Part shown: positions 29,840 to 41,149 of the stretch, piece by piece | Layout of the letters: each line of letters begins with the position of its first letter | Position numbering within the stretch: the stretch's first letter is position 1 | Source of the DNA: Diphasiastrum complanatum | Taxonomy: Eukaryota; Streptophyta; Lycopodiopsida; Lycopodiales; Lycopodiaceae | Direction of reading: 5' to 3' | Length of the DNA stretch: 64,000 bases | Assembly: GCA_029204225.1 (NCBI GenBank) | Contig: CM055111.1 | Location: forward strand, 44,743,815-44,807,814 | Notes under the pieces: generated by a model | Database searches by the model: none | Told to the model about the DNA's origin: nothing | What the model saw: the letters and a program-made list of their open reading frames with translations, nothing else | Program-made: the position numbers and the translations under genes

Positions 29840-32290
29840 GGTCGGATGCTCTCCCAGTGTAGGTATTTTGTCCAATTCTTGTCGGCCTCGATCTCAGAGG
29901 TCTTAAATTTGAGAACCCATCCACCACGCGAGGACTCATGTGGATGCTGCTTTAAGAAGGTCTAGATCTGGTCCTCGTTGATGGGCCTTCTGAATAAATG
30001 GCTTGTCCTTGATGAGGATGGACCCACTTGTACTGCCGGTATGGTTGGCGGTTGATCTACTAGATCTGGAGCTCTCCCCTTGTCCATGCTCGAATCAACC
30101 CCTGTATCCATCTGTATAGCGTCTTGGCACGAAGGGGAGAATTGCGACATGACCGGGACGGGGATTTGTGGTCCGGCTTCCAACACTTGAGCGGCAGCTT
30201 TTTCATAGACATTGATGGTCTCTTTTGCCTTTGCCAACTCGGTTGAAGCTGCTCCTTTGAACCTATCAAAGCGGCCTTGGAATCCCTGAAGGGCCACTTT
30301 CTATGTTTCTACTTTCTTGAACAAATATGCAATCTTAGTCGACGTGACCAAATGATCGGGTATTTGTGTTTGCAGATATGCATCACGCTCAAGGGTGGTC
30401 ACATCCAATTCACCTTGAAGCTGTGAGCGATCTTGTTCGGCCATTTGTAATTGCCCCTTCAGCAGCTGCACCTGTTGCTTGGCATCTTGCACTACCTTAT
30501 CTACCTGATCCTGTGCGATTGTCAGGGCATTTTGTAGGAAGCTGATGTAGGTTTCCAAGCGATCAGCTTGTTGCTGGGCCAATGTCTTTTCGATTTCATT
30601 CTTTTCTTCATGTTGCTTGGCTATCTTTCCCTCTCGATCCAGCTGGACAATTTTCTGGCTGATCAAAGTGTTTTCGCATCCTAAATCAGAGATCCTCTGT
30701 TCCATTTTCTTCTTCTTATCCAGCATAGACTAGATCACTTGCCCAAGGCTTGAAACTAACCCAAGAGCATCACCAAAATTGACAGTCGTGGAGGTGGCAG
30801 CAACAGGAGACCCTGATGGTACTGTCATTGGTAGGCGTGGAATAGGTGCCAAGGTCTCTTCTTCTTCAAAAATATCCTCGTCTTCAAACCCTTCAGGCAC
30901 TGTGGCGTCGAACTACTTTGGTGACTTTACAGCTGTGTCGACCCGAAGTGTGGCTGGGCTACCCTGTGTGGGTGGTTGCTGACTGGCATCTTCGACACCA
31001 ACAATAGCTTCATGGATATGTCCGAATCCTCTTCCAGGGGATTGGGGTTCAAATGGCGCTGGGCTCTGGGGCATTTCAAAGATGAGGTTGCTTCGGTGTG
31101 CGGGGGGTGAGGCGGCCTGGGCAGCCGTGATGGGAATGGTAGGCTCAATGGTCACAGACTGTCCTTGTATGGGAGCAGAGGCGAGGGAAGCATCGGAGGT
31201 GAGGGAAATGGGAAGTTCAGTGTGAACAGTAGCAAGGGATGGAAGCGCAGCTGATGAGGTATGCTTAGTACGTTGTTGTGACGCAGAAGGCGAGTCGGGA
31301 ATTACGATCTCACTGCGTTGACGACGACGACTATAAGAACTTGAGGCCTGGTGAGATGACTCGACCGGTGCTTCTTTGTAAACCGAAAGCACAGAATCCA
31401 GGTGGAAGCCATGGATTCTGTTTTCTAAGTGAGAAGCGGCTAAGAAGGACAATAGAGAGCCAGTGACGAACTGCTGCTTTGTATTGGCCTTAATAGCTCG
31501 CTTGAGCTCACCAGAAATAGTCTTGAACCAGTTATATGGTTCAAGAGGGGCTTTGGACAACTTTATGTGGGACTCCACTATCCTGTGAAGGATTTGAGAT
31601 GTGATGCGGTCTTTCCTGAGATTTCCAACCATCAGGAAATGATTCAACAACTGGGCAGCGGCGTGGATGGAAGGCTCAGTGATGGCTTCCAGAAGGTAGC
31701 CATCATTAGTCCAGTGCAGATCGTTGGTGAGGTCGATGTATGGCTTGATGGCCTGTTTGGTGTGCTTGTGATTGGGTGAGGCTTGTGTACCGGATGAGAT
31801 TCCTATAGCTGCAGTGCGGCCTCAGTGACGCGCACCTTGTGTGTGGCTCCTTGGAAGGTGATATAAAACTTGGATTTCTCTTCCTTTCACGTACTGAAGG
31901 CAAGAGTGATGAAATCCATATTGATGTGTCCCAAAAAGGCTCTCTCATGAATACCCATTGCAGTAAGTAGAGGCTCCGCAAGGGTCTGTGCTAGGAAGAA
32001 TCATGATGTCCGTTGCAGATGGGACATCACGATGGATAGTATAGCGCGGAGACTAGGAAGTATCAATAGACGACATGATGATCAAAAAGGAATTATAACC
32101 GTGTGAGAGTGTATCAGAAGGTAATGTAGGAAATTTGGAAGGCTTTGGTCGCAAGAAAAATTCGCAAGAGCTTCGCTAGCACAAGTGAGGAATGAATCGA
32201 ATTCAGCCAACTTATAGGTGAATTTGGTGGGTCCATTACACTGAATAGTAGTTGGGCTGATCAGTTCTGAACAAAAATTTGCAGGCATGT
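29840..32290 (-). pseudogene. unrecognised minus-strand coding region with coiled coil (possible retroelement ORF)
   Basis: A series of minus-strand frames broken by a few stops. 32288-32082 and 31981-31706 are short. 31650-30913 (245 aa) has LRKDRITSQILHRIVESHIK, then a Ser/Pro/Thr-rich region. 30726-30301 (141 aa) is a strong coiled coil rich in Q, E, K (KNEIEKTLAQQQADRLETYI; QQVQLLKGQLQMAEQDRSQL). 30297-29962 follows with further Gln/Ala-rich sequence, and the reading continues as GGWVLKFKTSEIEADKNWTK up to the copia primer site. I do not recognise the family. The layout (folded N-part, disordered middle, coiled coil) resembles extra ORFs carried by some plant gypsy elements; that is an inference. 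Confidence 0.45.
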
Positions 32291-32720
32291 ACAGTACTGT
32301 AAAAATAGGCTATAAAAATCTCGGCGAAGGTTTCTAGGGATCTGAACCTATCAGGCGAACGTTTTCCAGGGCTGACGAAGGATGAACCTTCGCCCAGGTA
32401 CTGTCATAAATGTCTTTTTTCACAATCTGAACCTATGGACAGCCTAATTTTGACATTTTAAGATCATCTAGCAGGTAGGCGAAGGTTCATAATGACATTA
32501 TGATGCTCGGCGAAGGTTCCCAAAATGGCATATCACTGAACATTCGCCTGACTAAAAATTTGAATTTTCTCTAGTCAGAAACCTTCGCCCACCTCAATTT
32601 AGATAAATCAAGGGTGGATGTACAGTCTGAGTGCTCAACGAAGGTTTTTGATACTGTATTGGCCAAATCTGCCCAAAACAGAGGTTTTCTAAGTCATTTT
32701 TCATAAAAATAATGTGCTTC
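32291..32720. repeat. region with dispersed GGCGAAGGTT motifs, copy 1
   Basis: Non-coding. The decamer GGCGAAGGTT and close variants, in both orientations (AACCTTCGCC), occur about eight times between 32320 and 32650, each surrounded by unrelated sequence. The same motif recurs across 36905-37560 in the leader of the adjacent gypsy element. Confidence 0.7.
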
Positions 32721-33000
32721 CTTTCCCTTATGCTGATGACTTTCTGACTTTTGCTCATCAGTCTTTTCTCATTTTTTATTTTTATTTTATTTTTCTTTTT
32801 TCTCCCTTTTTTTTTTCTTCTTCTTTCTCTTTTTTTTTTTTTTTTTTAAAACTATCTTTTTCCAAAAAAAAAGTCAGCAAATTAATTACTGAAAACAAAA
32901 AATTAAAAACAAATAAAATGAAAAATATATTGAGATCAGGCTTGTTAAACTGGCGGAGCAGACTGCCGAAACTTGCGTAATCGACTGCCATTTACTGGAG
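32721..33000. other. low-complexity T-rich and A-rich stretch
   Basis: Long T/C runs at 32770-32850 followed by A-rich sequence to 32930. No gene. It separates the motif region from truncated gypsy pol. Confidence 0.7.
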
Positions 33001-33002
33001 TA

Positions 33003-33428
33003 TCAAATCGTTTTCCAATTAACCTGGTTGTAACCACTAAATCCATCCAGGAAACTATAAGCTTCTGCTCCAGCAAGGCGATCCAAAATGCTTTCATTAA
33101 AAGGTAACAGAAAGTGATCCTTCCGCGTCACTTTATTCAATGCTTTGAGATTCACATAGATTCGCAATTTTTCATTTTTCTTAGGAACAATGACAATCGG
33201 TGAAATCCATTCAGTATGCTCGATCTCATAAATGAAATCGACGTCAAGTAGTCTCTGAAGTTCTTTTATTATCAGATCTGCCACATTAGGATTACAGTGA
33301 TAGAACTTTGTAACCTTTGGTACTGCATCAGGTACTAAAGGTATGGTATGTTCAATGACTGATGTCGGAATACCCTTCAAATCTTGATAAGTCCATGCAA
33401 AACAATCTTGATACTTACTAAGTAGCAA
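33003..33428 (-). pseudogene. gypsy reverse transcriptase, N-terminal part only
   Basis: 141 codons: YQDCFAWTYQDLKGIPTSVI, then EWISPIVIVPKKNEKLRIYV, NLKALNKVTRKDHFLLPFNE and AEAYSFLDGFSGYNQV. The first catalytic Asp (FLDGFSGYNQ) is present. The sequence ends before the YxDD motif, so the domain is cut at about one half. Confidence 0.9.
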
Positions 33429-33443
33429 ACGGAGTGCTTGATA

Positions 33444-34622
33444 CTATTCAGGAGTAAGTTGTGATCCCACTTGTACAATCTTTTCCGGTTCTCCTGGTTC
33501 TGCAAGATTCATTGGCTGCATCCTAGCTGGGCCATCGTAAATCTCTTTATATTCCAGCATGTGTTCTTCAGGTTCACGATGTGCTTTAGGTAACATGATA
33601 ACCACATCATCCAGTGTATAACGTTTAAAATGCTCTGGCATATCATGCTAGACTACATTTGCTTGTTCTTTTCCGAAAGGACTTGTCTTGGCTCTTTGTT
33701 TAGTCTTCTTAGTAGGAATTGATCATGGAGGTGATGACTTTCGGGATGATAAATCTTTCTTCACAGGTGAAGACTTCCTAGACGATGATGTCTTGTTGGA
33801 GATTTGACTTGAAGAATCATTCTTGACTATTCATTTGCCTTTATCCAATAGAGGTGGCACTTCCTTAAAATCGATCTTTTGAGGGGGATTTTCCCATTTC
33901 AGGACCGTATTATAATGTTGCTTTGCTTGTTTCTTCGTCATCGAACCTATCATCTTGTCTCCCTTCAATGTAACTGCTTTGGGCGATTTGATTGTTGGTT
34001 CATCAGGAACATTACGCACTTCAAATCTGGTCGGATCCATATGATGTAGAATCTATTCATCCGTAAGTTCTACATTGCCATCATAAGTTAAGGCATGGCT
34101 CATTGGTATGAGATCATCCTCGATTGAATCTGGTATAGGTTCCGTTGATATCTAGGCTACATTCAACACATTTAGTGGAAACGTGATTGGCGTATCCAAA
34201 GTTCGATCTAACAAGGAAATCTCGCTCATCTCTAATTGAATATCTTGTTGACACATATATCCTGCTGTACAATCAATTGTTGCAAGAGCTTCGTTCCAAT
34301 TGACAGTATCCGTTTGAGAATCGTAATGAACTTCCAATTTTTTCTCTGGTCGATCACAAGTGTGATCCATTGTTGATGAATCGTCATCCGCTTTTTGAAC
34401 CATTGGCTTGATAGTCTAAGTCGTAGGATCAATTTGAACTGCACGTTCACGATTTTCAAAAGTGATTTTGCCGGTACCACAGTTATGAATTACTTGCGCA
34501 ACTCGTAACCATGGATGTCCTAAGAGAACTCGGTAGACATTTGGTGCTTCTGGTAAGTCCATCACGATGAAAGTAATGACGAACTGTACTCTTGCAATCC
34601 TGACAGGTATATCTTCCACCAT
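33444..34622 (-). pseudogene. gypsy protease end and protease-RT linker
   Basis: Broken frames 34622-34416, 34403-34152, 34040-33831 and 33641-33444. The first completes the protease. The others are linker sequence without named domains (for example MIGSMTKKQAKQHYNTVLKW). Confidence 0.6.
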
Positions 34623-34682
34623 TCCTCGTGGACGAACTGTCGTTTGATCAGCTAGCTTAATAGCAAAAGTAACAAGCTTAAT

Positions 34683-35372
34683 CTATGTAAGGCCCCATTT
34701 TGTACATAGCTTTGTAGAAATCAGGTTAACTCCTGAACCGCTGTCTATCACGACTGCTTCTTTAGAAAATTGTCTATGTTGTATCGGTAGAGATATATTC
34801 TTTTGTTCACTTTCCCAAGCGGCTCCAACATGGAGTACATCGTTAGATTCTTCAAATCCAGCACAAAAAAGAGGCTCCTGATGGTCTTCTGATTCTTCTT
34901 GAACTAACTTTTGCGCTAAGACTTCTTTTGCTTTTGGCACCAACTTTAGGAACTCTCCCAATGAAATATTGATCTTGCTAGACAAAATATTCATGAGTAA
35001 ATTCGTATGCGGTGATTCAGGTTCAGTTATCTTGAAGGGTTCTTCGTGATGATGTAATTGATCATTCATATCTATACGTAAATTTTTTGGAGGTTGCAAT
35101 GGTGAAGACCGAACTTCAGCTGTTACTTTAGCAGCTTCAAGTTCTTCTTCTTCTTGTAGATGTTTAATCCACTGTCTCATATCCTGATATCTTCGTTTTT
35201 CTACATTAAGATTTGGATAGACTTCCGATGCTGTTGGTGTATCGTTCAATGGTATAGAATCAGCAGGTATTGAATCCACTACTGGTTCTTTTTGCTTTTG
35301 TGCTCTGGTGACCACCATCAAGAGTGCACTTGGTTTATTATGAGCTATCGATCCTTGCTTGATTGTTATCAA
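34683..35372 (-). pseudogene. gypsy aspartic protease region
   Basis: 229 codons: a charged N-part (KRRYQDMRQWIKHLQEEEEL), then near the C-end KEAVVIDSGSGVNLISTKLC with the D-S-G active site. The frame stops at 34683 shortly after the active site and restarts in 34622-34416 with VRFV-type sequence (VQFVITFIVMDLPEAPNVYR, then LLGHPWLRVAQVIH), the typical 'DilLG.pWL' part of the protease domain. Confidence 0.8.
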
Positions 35373-35787
35373 ATTTACAGGTGCTGTAGCTGGTGGTGGC
35401 TTCGGTCTTGCTGGACAGTCTTTATAGCAATGCCCATATCCACAGTCACGATAGAATGGTACAAATTTTTCTTTATTTGGGCATTTTGCAACTCTATGAT
35501 TTTCTCCACATGCAAAGCATCCAAGTGGTGCGAGGCTTGTTGTTGAGTGGCAACATAAATGGCATACTGTTTTGAAGATCCACCTTCCTGATCATTACCA
35601 TAGCTCTAGTGCTCAGCACTTTCGTAAGATTCTGGTTCCATCAAATTGGCAGGAGGAGCTGAGTGTTTTGGTGGGGCAGGCAAAGCTAGACGATCCGGGT
35701 ATCCAAGAGTAGATTATCGTAGTCTTGCTGCTGGATTGCCTCCATACTGTGGATCTCGATATCCCATCTGGGCATACCGTTGCTGAA

Positions 35788-36700
35788 TTATCCAAGGGGG
35801 TTGAAGTTGCAAAAGGCTACTGTATCATGGTCAGGTGAACTACACAGATGGCAAACATTGATTTCCATTCGTTTTTTCAATTGAGGACACTCGTTCATTG
35901 TGTGATTTCCTGTACAAATAGAACACCAGACATTTTCCCTGGTAGGAAAAGTCTTTGCAAACTTTTCAGGTTCCTTGTTCGCTTCTCCATGGAAATTTTC
36001 CAATGCTTTGATCTTCTCATCAAATTGCAACTACAACTTGCATCAATTCTGCAGTAGCATTGGCATTCGTTGATGCAATAGTGGTGGATGTTGTAGTAGT
36101 CTGCCCTGCTGTATAAGGCAACATACTGACATCTGGCTCATCATCTGAATCTTCATCCTCCTCCCGAATTGCATCATCCATCGTATTTTGCAAAAGTGCG
36201 TACTCATTATGGCGTTTCAGTTCACGTCTGATCCGTTTAGGTAGACCTGACAAAAACCACATAATCATGGCATTTTCATTAATCAGCTCAGACTCACATT
36301 CAGATCTAAGACGTTTCACCCTTTCGATGTAATCTCGAACCATTTCCCGCTTTCCCATTTTAATTTTACTTAAAAGTAGGAAAGGGTCTTCCATAAACTT
36401 CCGCAGTTTGAACCGTGTGATAAGGGCTCATTTAACAATCTCCCAATCTGTATGCTCAGTTTCATCTTGGTTATAGTACCAATCTTGTGCTGCGCCTATT
36501 AAGGCCATAGGAAACAGCTTAAGTTTATCTTGAGGATAGATCTCACCATAGACCTCACAGGATTCAGCATAGATATGAAGAAATCTAACTAGATCTGTTA
36601 ATCCATTATATTTGGGTAGATCCAATCGGGTTGCTCTTCTAACAATAATTGGATTGACTTCCTGTGGAGCACCTCCAAGAGCACCTCTAGGGGCAGCCAT
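35788..36700 (-). pseudogene. gypsy gag with zinc knuckles
   Basis: 36700-36428 holds LDLPKYNGLTDLVRFLHIYA and LFPMALIGAAQDWYYNQ, the retrotransposon gag pattern. 36394-36020 continues with REMVRDYIERVKRLRSECE and MWFLSGLPKRIRRELKRH. 36030-35788 has CSICTGNHTMNECPQ and CHLCSSPDHDTVAFC, two knuckle-like CCHC motifs. Frames change near 36410 and 36030. Confidence 0.8.
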
Positions 36701-36719
36701 CTTACAAACTTAGATCAAA

Positions 36720-37870
36720 TCGATAATGTGATTGGATATAGATTTTTCCAAAAACTATCTCAGATGAAAACTATCTCAAATGAAAAACTACCCAAAATTC
36801 AATCAATCGATACTTCTCAAAAATGATAAATCTCTCAAAGTCTAGTTCAGAATATATCAGATTTGATCCAAATCTTGATAGAGACTTGATCTGGAACATC
36901 AGACACTAAAAATAGGACTGACGAAGGTTCTCAAGGCGAAGGTTGTCTCGGCAAAGGTTCAACAATGCCAGTTTGGGATAAAATCTCTCTGAACACTTTT
37001 TTGGCAATTTCTTGGGAAATAACCTTCGCCGACTTCTTAGATGGAAGGTCTGACACAGATAAAATTATGGACAACCGGATGAAGGTTTCTGACACAAGAA
37101 AATACAGTTTTTGTAATCTGGCGAGGGTAAAAATCAAGACTTTTTGTGATCTTATCAAGATGAATCTTCGTCGAACTCAAAAATAGTAGTTTACTAAAAA
37201 TAGAATATTTTGGAGACTTGGCAAAGGTGGAAGGATCAAGAGTAATACTGATAATTTTGCAAAAAAGTGACTTTTTTTTGGCAAAAATATGACAATATGA
37301 CAACTGATCCTCTGGAAACCTTTCTATTTTTAGTATTATTCTTCGTCGACCTGGCAGTAGATAGATCTGAATCACTCTAAGCACAGTGAATTGGGCGAAG
37401 GTTCTTTTTCTGTATTGTTTAGGGTTTTGATAATTTATGGTGTTTTTTTGGTGGTTTTTCTGATGTTTCTGGAAATCTACTGGGAATTAATCTTTGCCCT
37501 TCAAACTGAAGGTTTTGTAAATAAAACTGCAGGTGTCTGCAACTCGGCGAAGGTTTCCTGAGAGAGGGTAAAAAGTTCTTCTGAGCTCTGATGACGCTTT
37601 TTGTCTCTTTTTGACTAAATTTGACAGATTTGACCGATTTTTGTTATTTTCTCTGATATCTCAGATCCAAATGGATCTTAAGATTGGTGATTTGAATAGC
37701 TTTTCCTCTTTAATAATCAGATTAGATCTCAAACAAGCAAATCCACTCAAATCTAGCAAAATCAATCCCAAACTAACCCTACAATGCAATTTTAACACTA
37801 TTCATGCCACGACAAGATGCCTAATGCAAGCTAACCATCAACCAAAACATGCTGCAAACTGAAAAATTGG
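36720..37870 (-). other. gypsy leader with dispersed GGCGAAGGTT motifs
   Basis: No coding sequence. The GGCGAAGGTT motif or close variants (GACGAAGGTT, GGCAAAGGTT, ACCTTCGCCG, TCTTCGTCG) recur about ten times from 36919 to 37555. Similar to 32291-32720. Confidence 0.65.
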
Positions 37871-37875
37871 CGTAG

Positions 37876-37894
37876 CTCCCCGACAACGGCGCCA
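37876..37894 (-). promoter_or_regulatory. gypsy primer binding site
   Basis: The minus strand reads TGGCGCCGTTGTCGGGGAG, the form used by many plant Tat/Athila-type gypsy elements, four bases inside the LTR end. Confidence 0.8.
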
Positions 37895-37898
37895 AAAT

Positions 37899-38740
37899 TG
37901 TAGTGGGTTTCTTTCCTTGCCGAACCTGAATCCAAGATCTAGTCAATCTAGCATCAAAGAGATGGAGTTAGTTGTCACGCGTAGGTTCGTTCCCATGAGA
38001 GCGATAGTATAGTTCAGATTTCAACATGAATGGGGGACCTAACACTAACATCCATTAACACTAAGCATTAACACTACATCCATTAACCCTAAATCAACAA
38101 CAATGATAGAAACTTACTCTTCTCTCTCTCCCTTTCTCTCTCACAAAAAGCATAAGAAATAGCAATCCCAATAATGATCAGATCCAACAATTAGCAAAAT
38201 CCAAAGAAAGCATGAGAAATGGAGGAGAAGAGAGGAAGAGCAAGGACATTCATCAATCCATTCCTAAAGAGAACCAATCTGCTTTATTGAAATGAGGAAA
38301 TGAACATGAGGAACAACTCGAGTTGGTCCCAGAGAGGAGGACCCTGGCCTCTGAATCCTATTGGTCCAGTCTTGCCTCTCTTTTTATTCAAATTTAAAAA
38401 AGTGTGGCAACCATCAAGATTGGAGGGAAACCCAACTTTATTCACTAACTTGACAATTAGGCCCTACGACATTAAAAGTCCCGCAAAAAGGTCTAAATTC
38501 CTTTAATTGACTTTTAACTAATCAATCAAATAACTATGTGGTCATCGGGTTGGACTTACACACGCAGGGTGCCAAATCCCTCTCACTTATTAACTAGGGT
38601 TAGGGTTGCCTTTTGACTTTCAACTAATCAATCAAATAACTATGTGGTCATCGGGTTGGACTTACACACGCAGGGTGCCAAATCCCTCTCACTTATTAAC
38701 TAAGGTTAAGGTTGCCTTGGGATCCGCAAACCCTCCAACA
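37899..38740 (-). repeat. gypsy 5' LTR with internal 106-bp duplication
   Basis: 842 bp bounded by TGTAGTGGG and CCCTCCAACA on the plus strand (TG...CA on both strands), four bases from the primer site. Only one LTR is present, so the limits rest on the ends and the primer site. A 106-bp segment beginning TTGACTTT(T/C)AACTAATCA occurs in tandem at 38507 and 38613 with few mismatches. Confidence 0.65.
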
Positions 38741-39026
38741 ATAAATCAATGTAGGAGCCCAATTGGGCTCCCATGGCCAAAACCGTGTCACTAATGTGGG
38801 TTATTATGTGATCCTTCACTGATAAATTGATCAAGGATAGTGCTCTTTGTGCCTTCCTGTCATAAGCTCTCATGTCAGCTGGAGTGGTGTTGGGGCTTAC
38901 CTTGATACTTGAAACGATGTCCCATAGCTCTTTCTCCATGCGAATGCTCTTCATTTTAAATTTCCAGATGTTATATATAGTTGGATGCGCCATCCAACTT
39001 GCTTGCTTTGCCCAAAATTGCCTCAT
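38706..39026 (-). pseudogene. Ty1/copia gag fragment
   Basis: Minus strand: IYNIWKFKMKSIRMEKELWD, then RKAQRALSLINLSVKDHIIT and HISDTVLAM, the UBN2-type copia capsid. It abuts the outer end of the gypsy LTR at 38740, consistent with the gypsy element having inserted into a copia gag sequence. Confidence 0.7.
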
Positions 39027-39029
39027 TGA

Positions 39030-39420
39030 TGTTGGCCATCTCGAAATTTTCCAAAACGTGACCTGTAGGCTAAAAAGGATATATCAAAGCCAATGGCAAT
39101 GTCAAAATTCAAAAATAATGACGTGCACTTTTTGGCTTAATAGGCCACCCGCCGCTTTGTGGAAGCCAAGTTGGGTTCTATTTCCGAATGCTTTCAATTG
39201 CACACTCCTACCTCGACGCTCTCTGAAAGGACCAAGTGACTTTAGGTACAGTCTCGGTACCTTTGTTATGGAGTTCATAGCCCTTCGTTTGGGTCAAATG
39301 GACCAAGGAGGCCCAAACTAGAAACTTTTTGGCTTCTTGAACTATTTCTTCTCTTTGAAGTAGCTTCAAACTTTGCAAAAGTCAAGACCTAACTTTTTTT
39401 ACGAAATTTTTTATTGAAGT
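39030..39420. other. unassigned stretch
   Basis: Contains plus-strand open frame to 39321 without a recognisable domain. Nothing else seen. Confidence 0.4.
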
Positions 39421-39439
39421 TGAAGCCCAAATGGCTTTC

Positions 39440-40620
39440 AATGGATTTGGATCAAGAGAACTTCCTGTTTTTATTAATAAAAGATGGGGAAACCCATCGA
39501 AGTACAAAGGAATGCATGTAGAAAGTGTAAAGGCCATGAGACGAATTGAGATACCGTACAATTATAACAAAGCAACAATCTCACAAAGTATCTACATAAA
39601 GCCTACTACTTGATGTAAGTCGCTAGTTAAGACAGTTGGAAGTTTCGGTAGTGCAGGAAGCTGTGAGGCAGCTGTTCCTACAACTACGACACGTCAAAGT
39701 ATTGCAAGTGCCTGAGTGCATTGTAAAGTTATAGAAACTTGTTGACGATAATAAGCCGCAATGATAGATAAAGGTGAGGCACCACGTCCTTGGAGCTTCG
39801 TTGCAAAACTCGCACAAGATGATAGAAAATCATCGAATCTCTTATGCAGGCACCCATATGTTTTCAAGACGAAAGGAATAAAGTCTTCTCCAAGAGTGTG
39901 ATGTGAATAATCTCGCTCTTTGTCTTGAGCGGCATGAGAAGCAGCGACACCTTGAGTAGTTGAAGCACGTCGAAGGAGGTCTAGCCGCGAAGGATCAGCA
40001 ACAACAACATCCCCAAGCGTGTGAATCTTGTCGCGCCAAAGAACGAGATCAACTCGACGTCAAGGCGATTGTGAATCAGACACATGCAAGATGTGGGTTT
40101 GCTCCCGAACAACATGAAAGCTGCACTCATGTGCAATAGATGCCAATACGTCACGAATGGAATCATGAGTCGCAGTGCGCCCTTCGCCGTGCCAATAGAA
40201 TCAAGAGGGTGACCACAGGAACATTTTGTGAGACCTTCTAGCACTGGATGAGGGAGACCCAACCTAACACAAAGAGTGGTGACAAACAGCTCCGAAGAAA
40301 GGTGCAAGTGTGGAACAACAGGGCGCGCAACAAGCCAAGCACCTGCACATGGGCCTGCACAAGACAGAAGACGAGCTCGAGTCTCATCGGAAGGTGAATC
40401 ACTGAGAAGCTGAGTGAAAGCATGTGAGTGGAAGCGCTCCAAAAGATACTTTCAAAAATGAGCATGTTGATGGCTAAGAAAAGTCTCAAAGGGAGGCAAA
40501 GAAGCTCGCACAGGTGGAGGGATGAGATCCTTGGCCGCACGAAGATGTTGTTGGAAAGGAAGAATGCATGTTGTTGGATCCCTTTCAACATTATCATGAC
40601 CATTGGATTCAATCTTCCAT
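39440..40620 (-). pseudogene. non-LTR element with restriction-like endonuclease, decayed copy 2
   Basis: The minus strand aligns by eye to the ORF at 53576-55360. The segment 40442-40200 reads RARLLSCAGPCAGAWLVARP, then LFVTTLCVRLGLPHPVLEGL and KCSCGHPLDSI. Lower down, in another frame, come GDVVVADPSRLDLLRRAS, then QDKERDYSHH. These correspond to the zinc knuckle and the D...K endonuclease-like region of the longer copy. Several frameshifts. The RT domain is missing. The 3' end has a GATGGG-TTT-CCCATC hairpin near 39485-39505. Confidence 0.65.
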
Positions 40621-40639
40621 TCTTATTGAGTCAATCCAC

Positions 40640-41140
40640 ACCACAAAACTTGGAGAAGTCAAATCCAAGGGTGATCTAGACACTTGGGCAGCATTGAGTC
40701 CCTTCCATTTGCACACTGGACACTTCAATACACACAGGGCACATTCGCTTTGGGCACGCAAACTGGGCCGCGAGGCCCTCCTCTTTCTACTCTCTCTTCT
40801 TGCTTGGAGACTTTGGCTATGGCAGCAATGGGGTTTTTGGCCGCCCTATGGAGCTTGATCTAGCTTCTTTGTCAACGTGAGGCCACCTATGACCTTTCCA
40901 CAATAGTCCATCCCTGTTGGGGCGCCCACCATCGCAGCTTTACAGCAATGAAAAATCTCAAATAACGAGAAAGATCCTTGTTTTTATGCCTTCAAACTCG
41001 TCTTGGGATTTTTGCACTTTTTTAGCAAGTATTCACCCTTTATCTATGAGTTTTTAGACATCTTCCACCTTCCTTTTGGCCGCCTTATTGTAAGAAAGGA
41101 TCTGCTCAATCCATTCTCAAAACATTCATGAATTAATAAC
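40640..41140. other. unassigned stretch
   Basis: No recognisable domain; small plus-strand frames only. Confidence 0.4.
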
Positions 41141-41149
41141 GCATCGGCT

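Larger units (their letters stand above)
33003..38740 (-). mobile_element. Ty3/gypsy retrotransposon with 5' LTR, truncated in pol
   Basis: In minus-strand order: LTR (38740-37899), primer site (37894-37876), a leader of about 1.1 kb, gag (36700-35790), protease (34800-34680), linker (34622-33444), RT start (33428-33003). The sequence stops inside RT; no 3' LTR, RNase H or integrase is present. The primer site type and gag point to a plant non-chromovirus gypsy lineage (Tat/Athila-like). That lineage call is inference. Confidence 0.75.

Noticed and set aside
38590-38610. TAGGGTTAGGGTT, telomere-like
   Set aside because: Only two units, inside the LTR duplication and changed to AAGGTTAAGG in the second copy.
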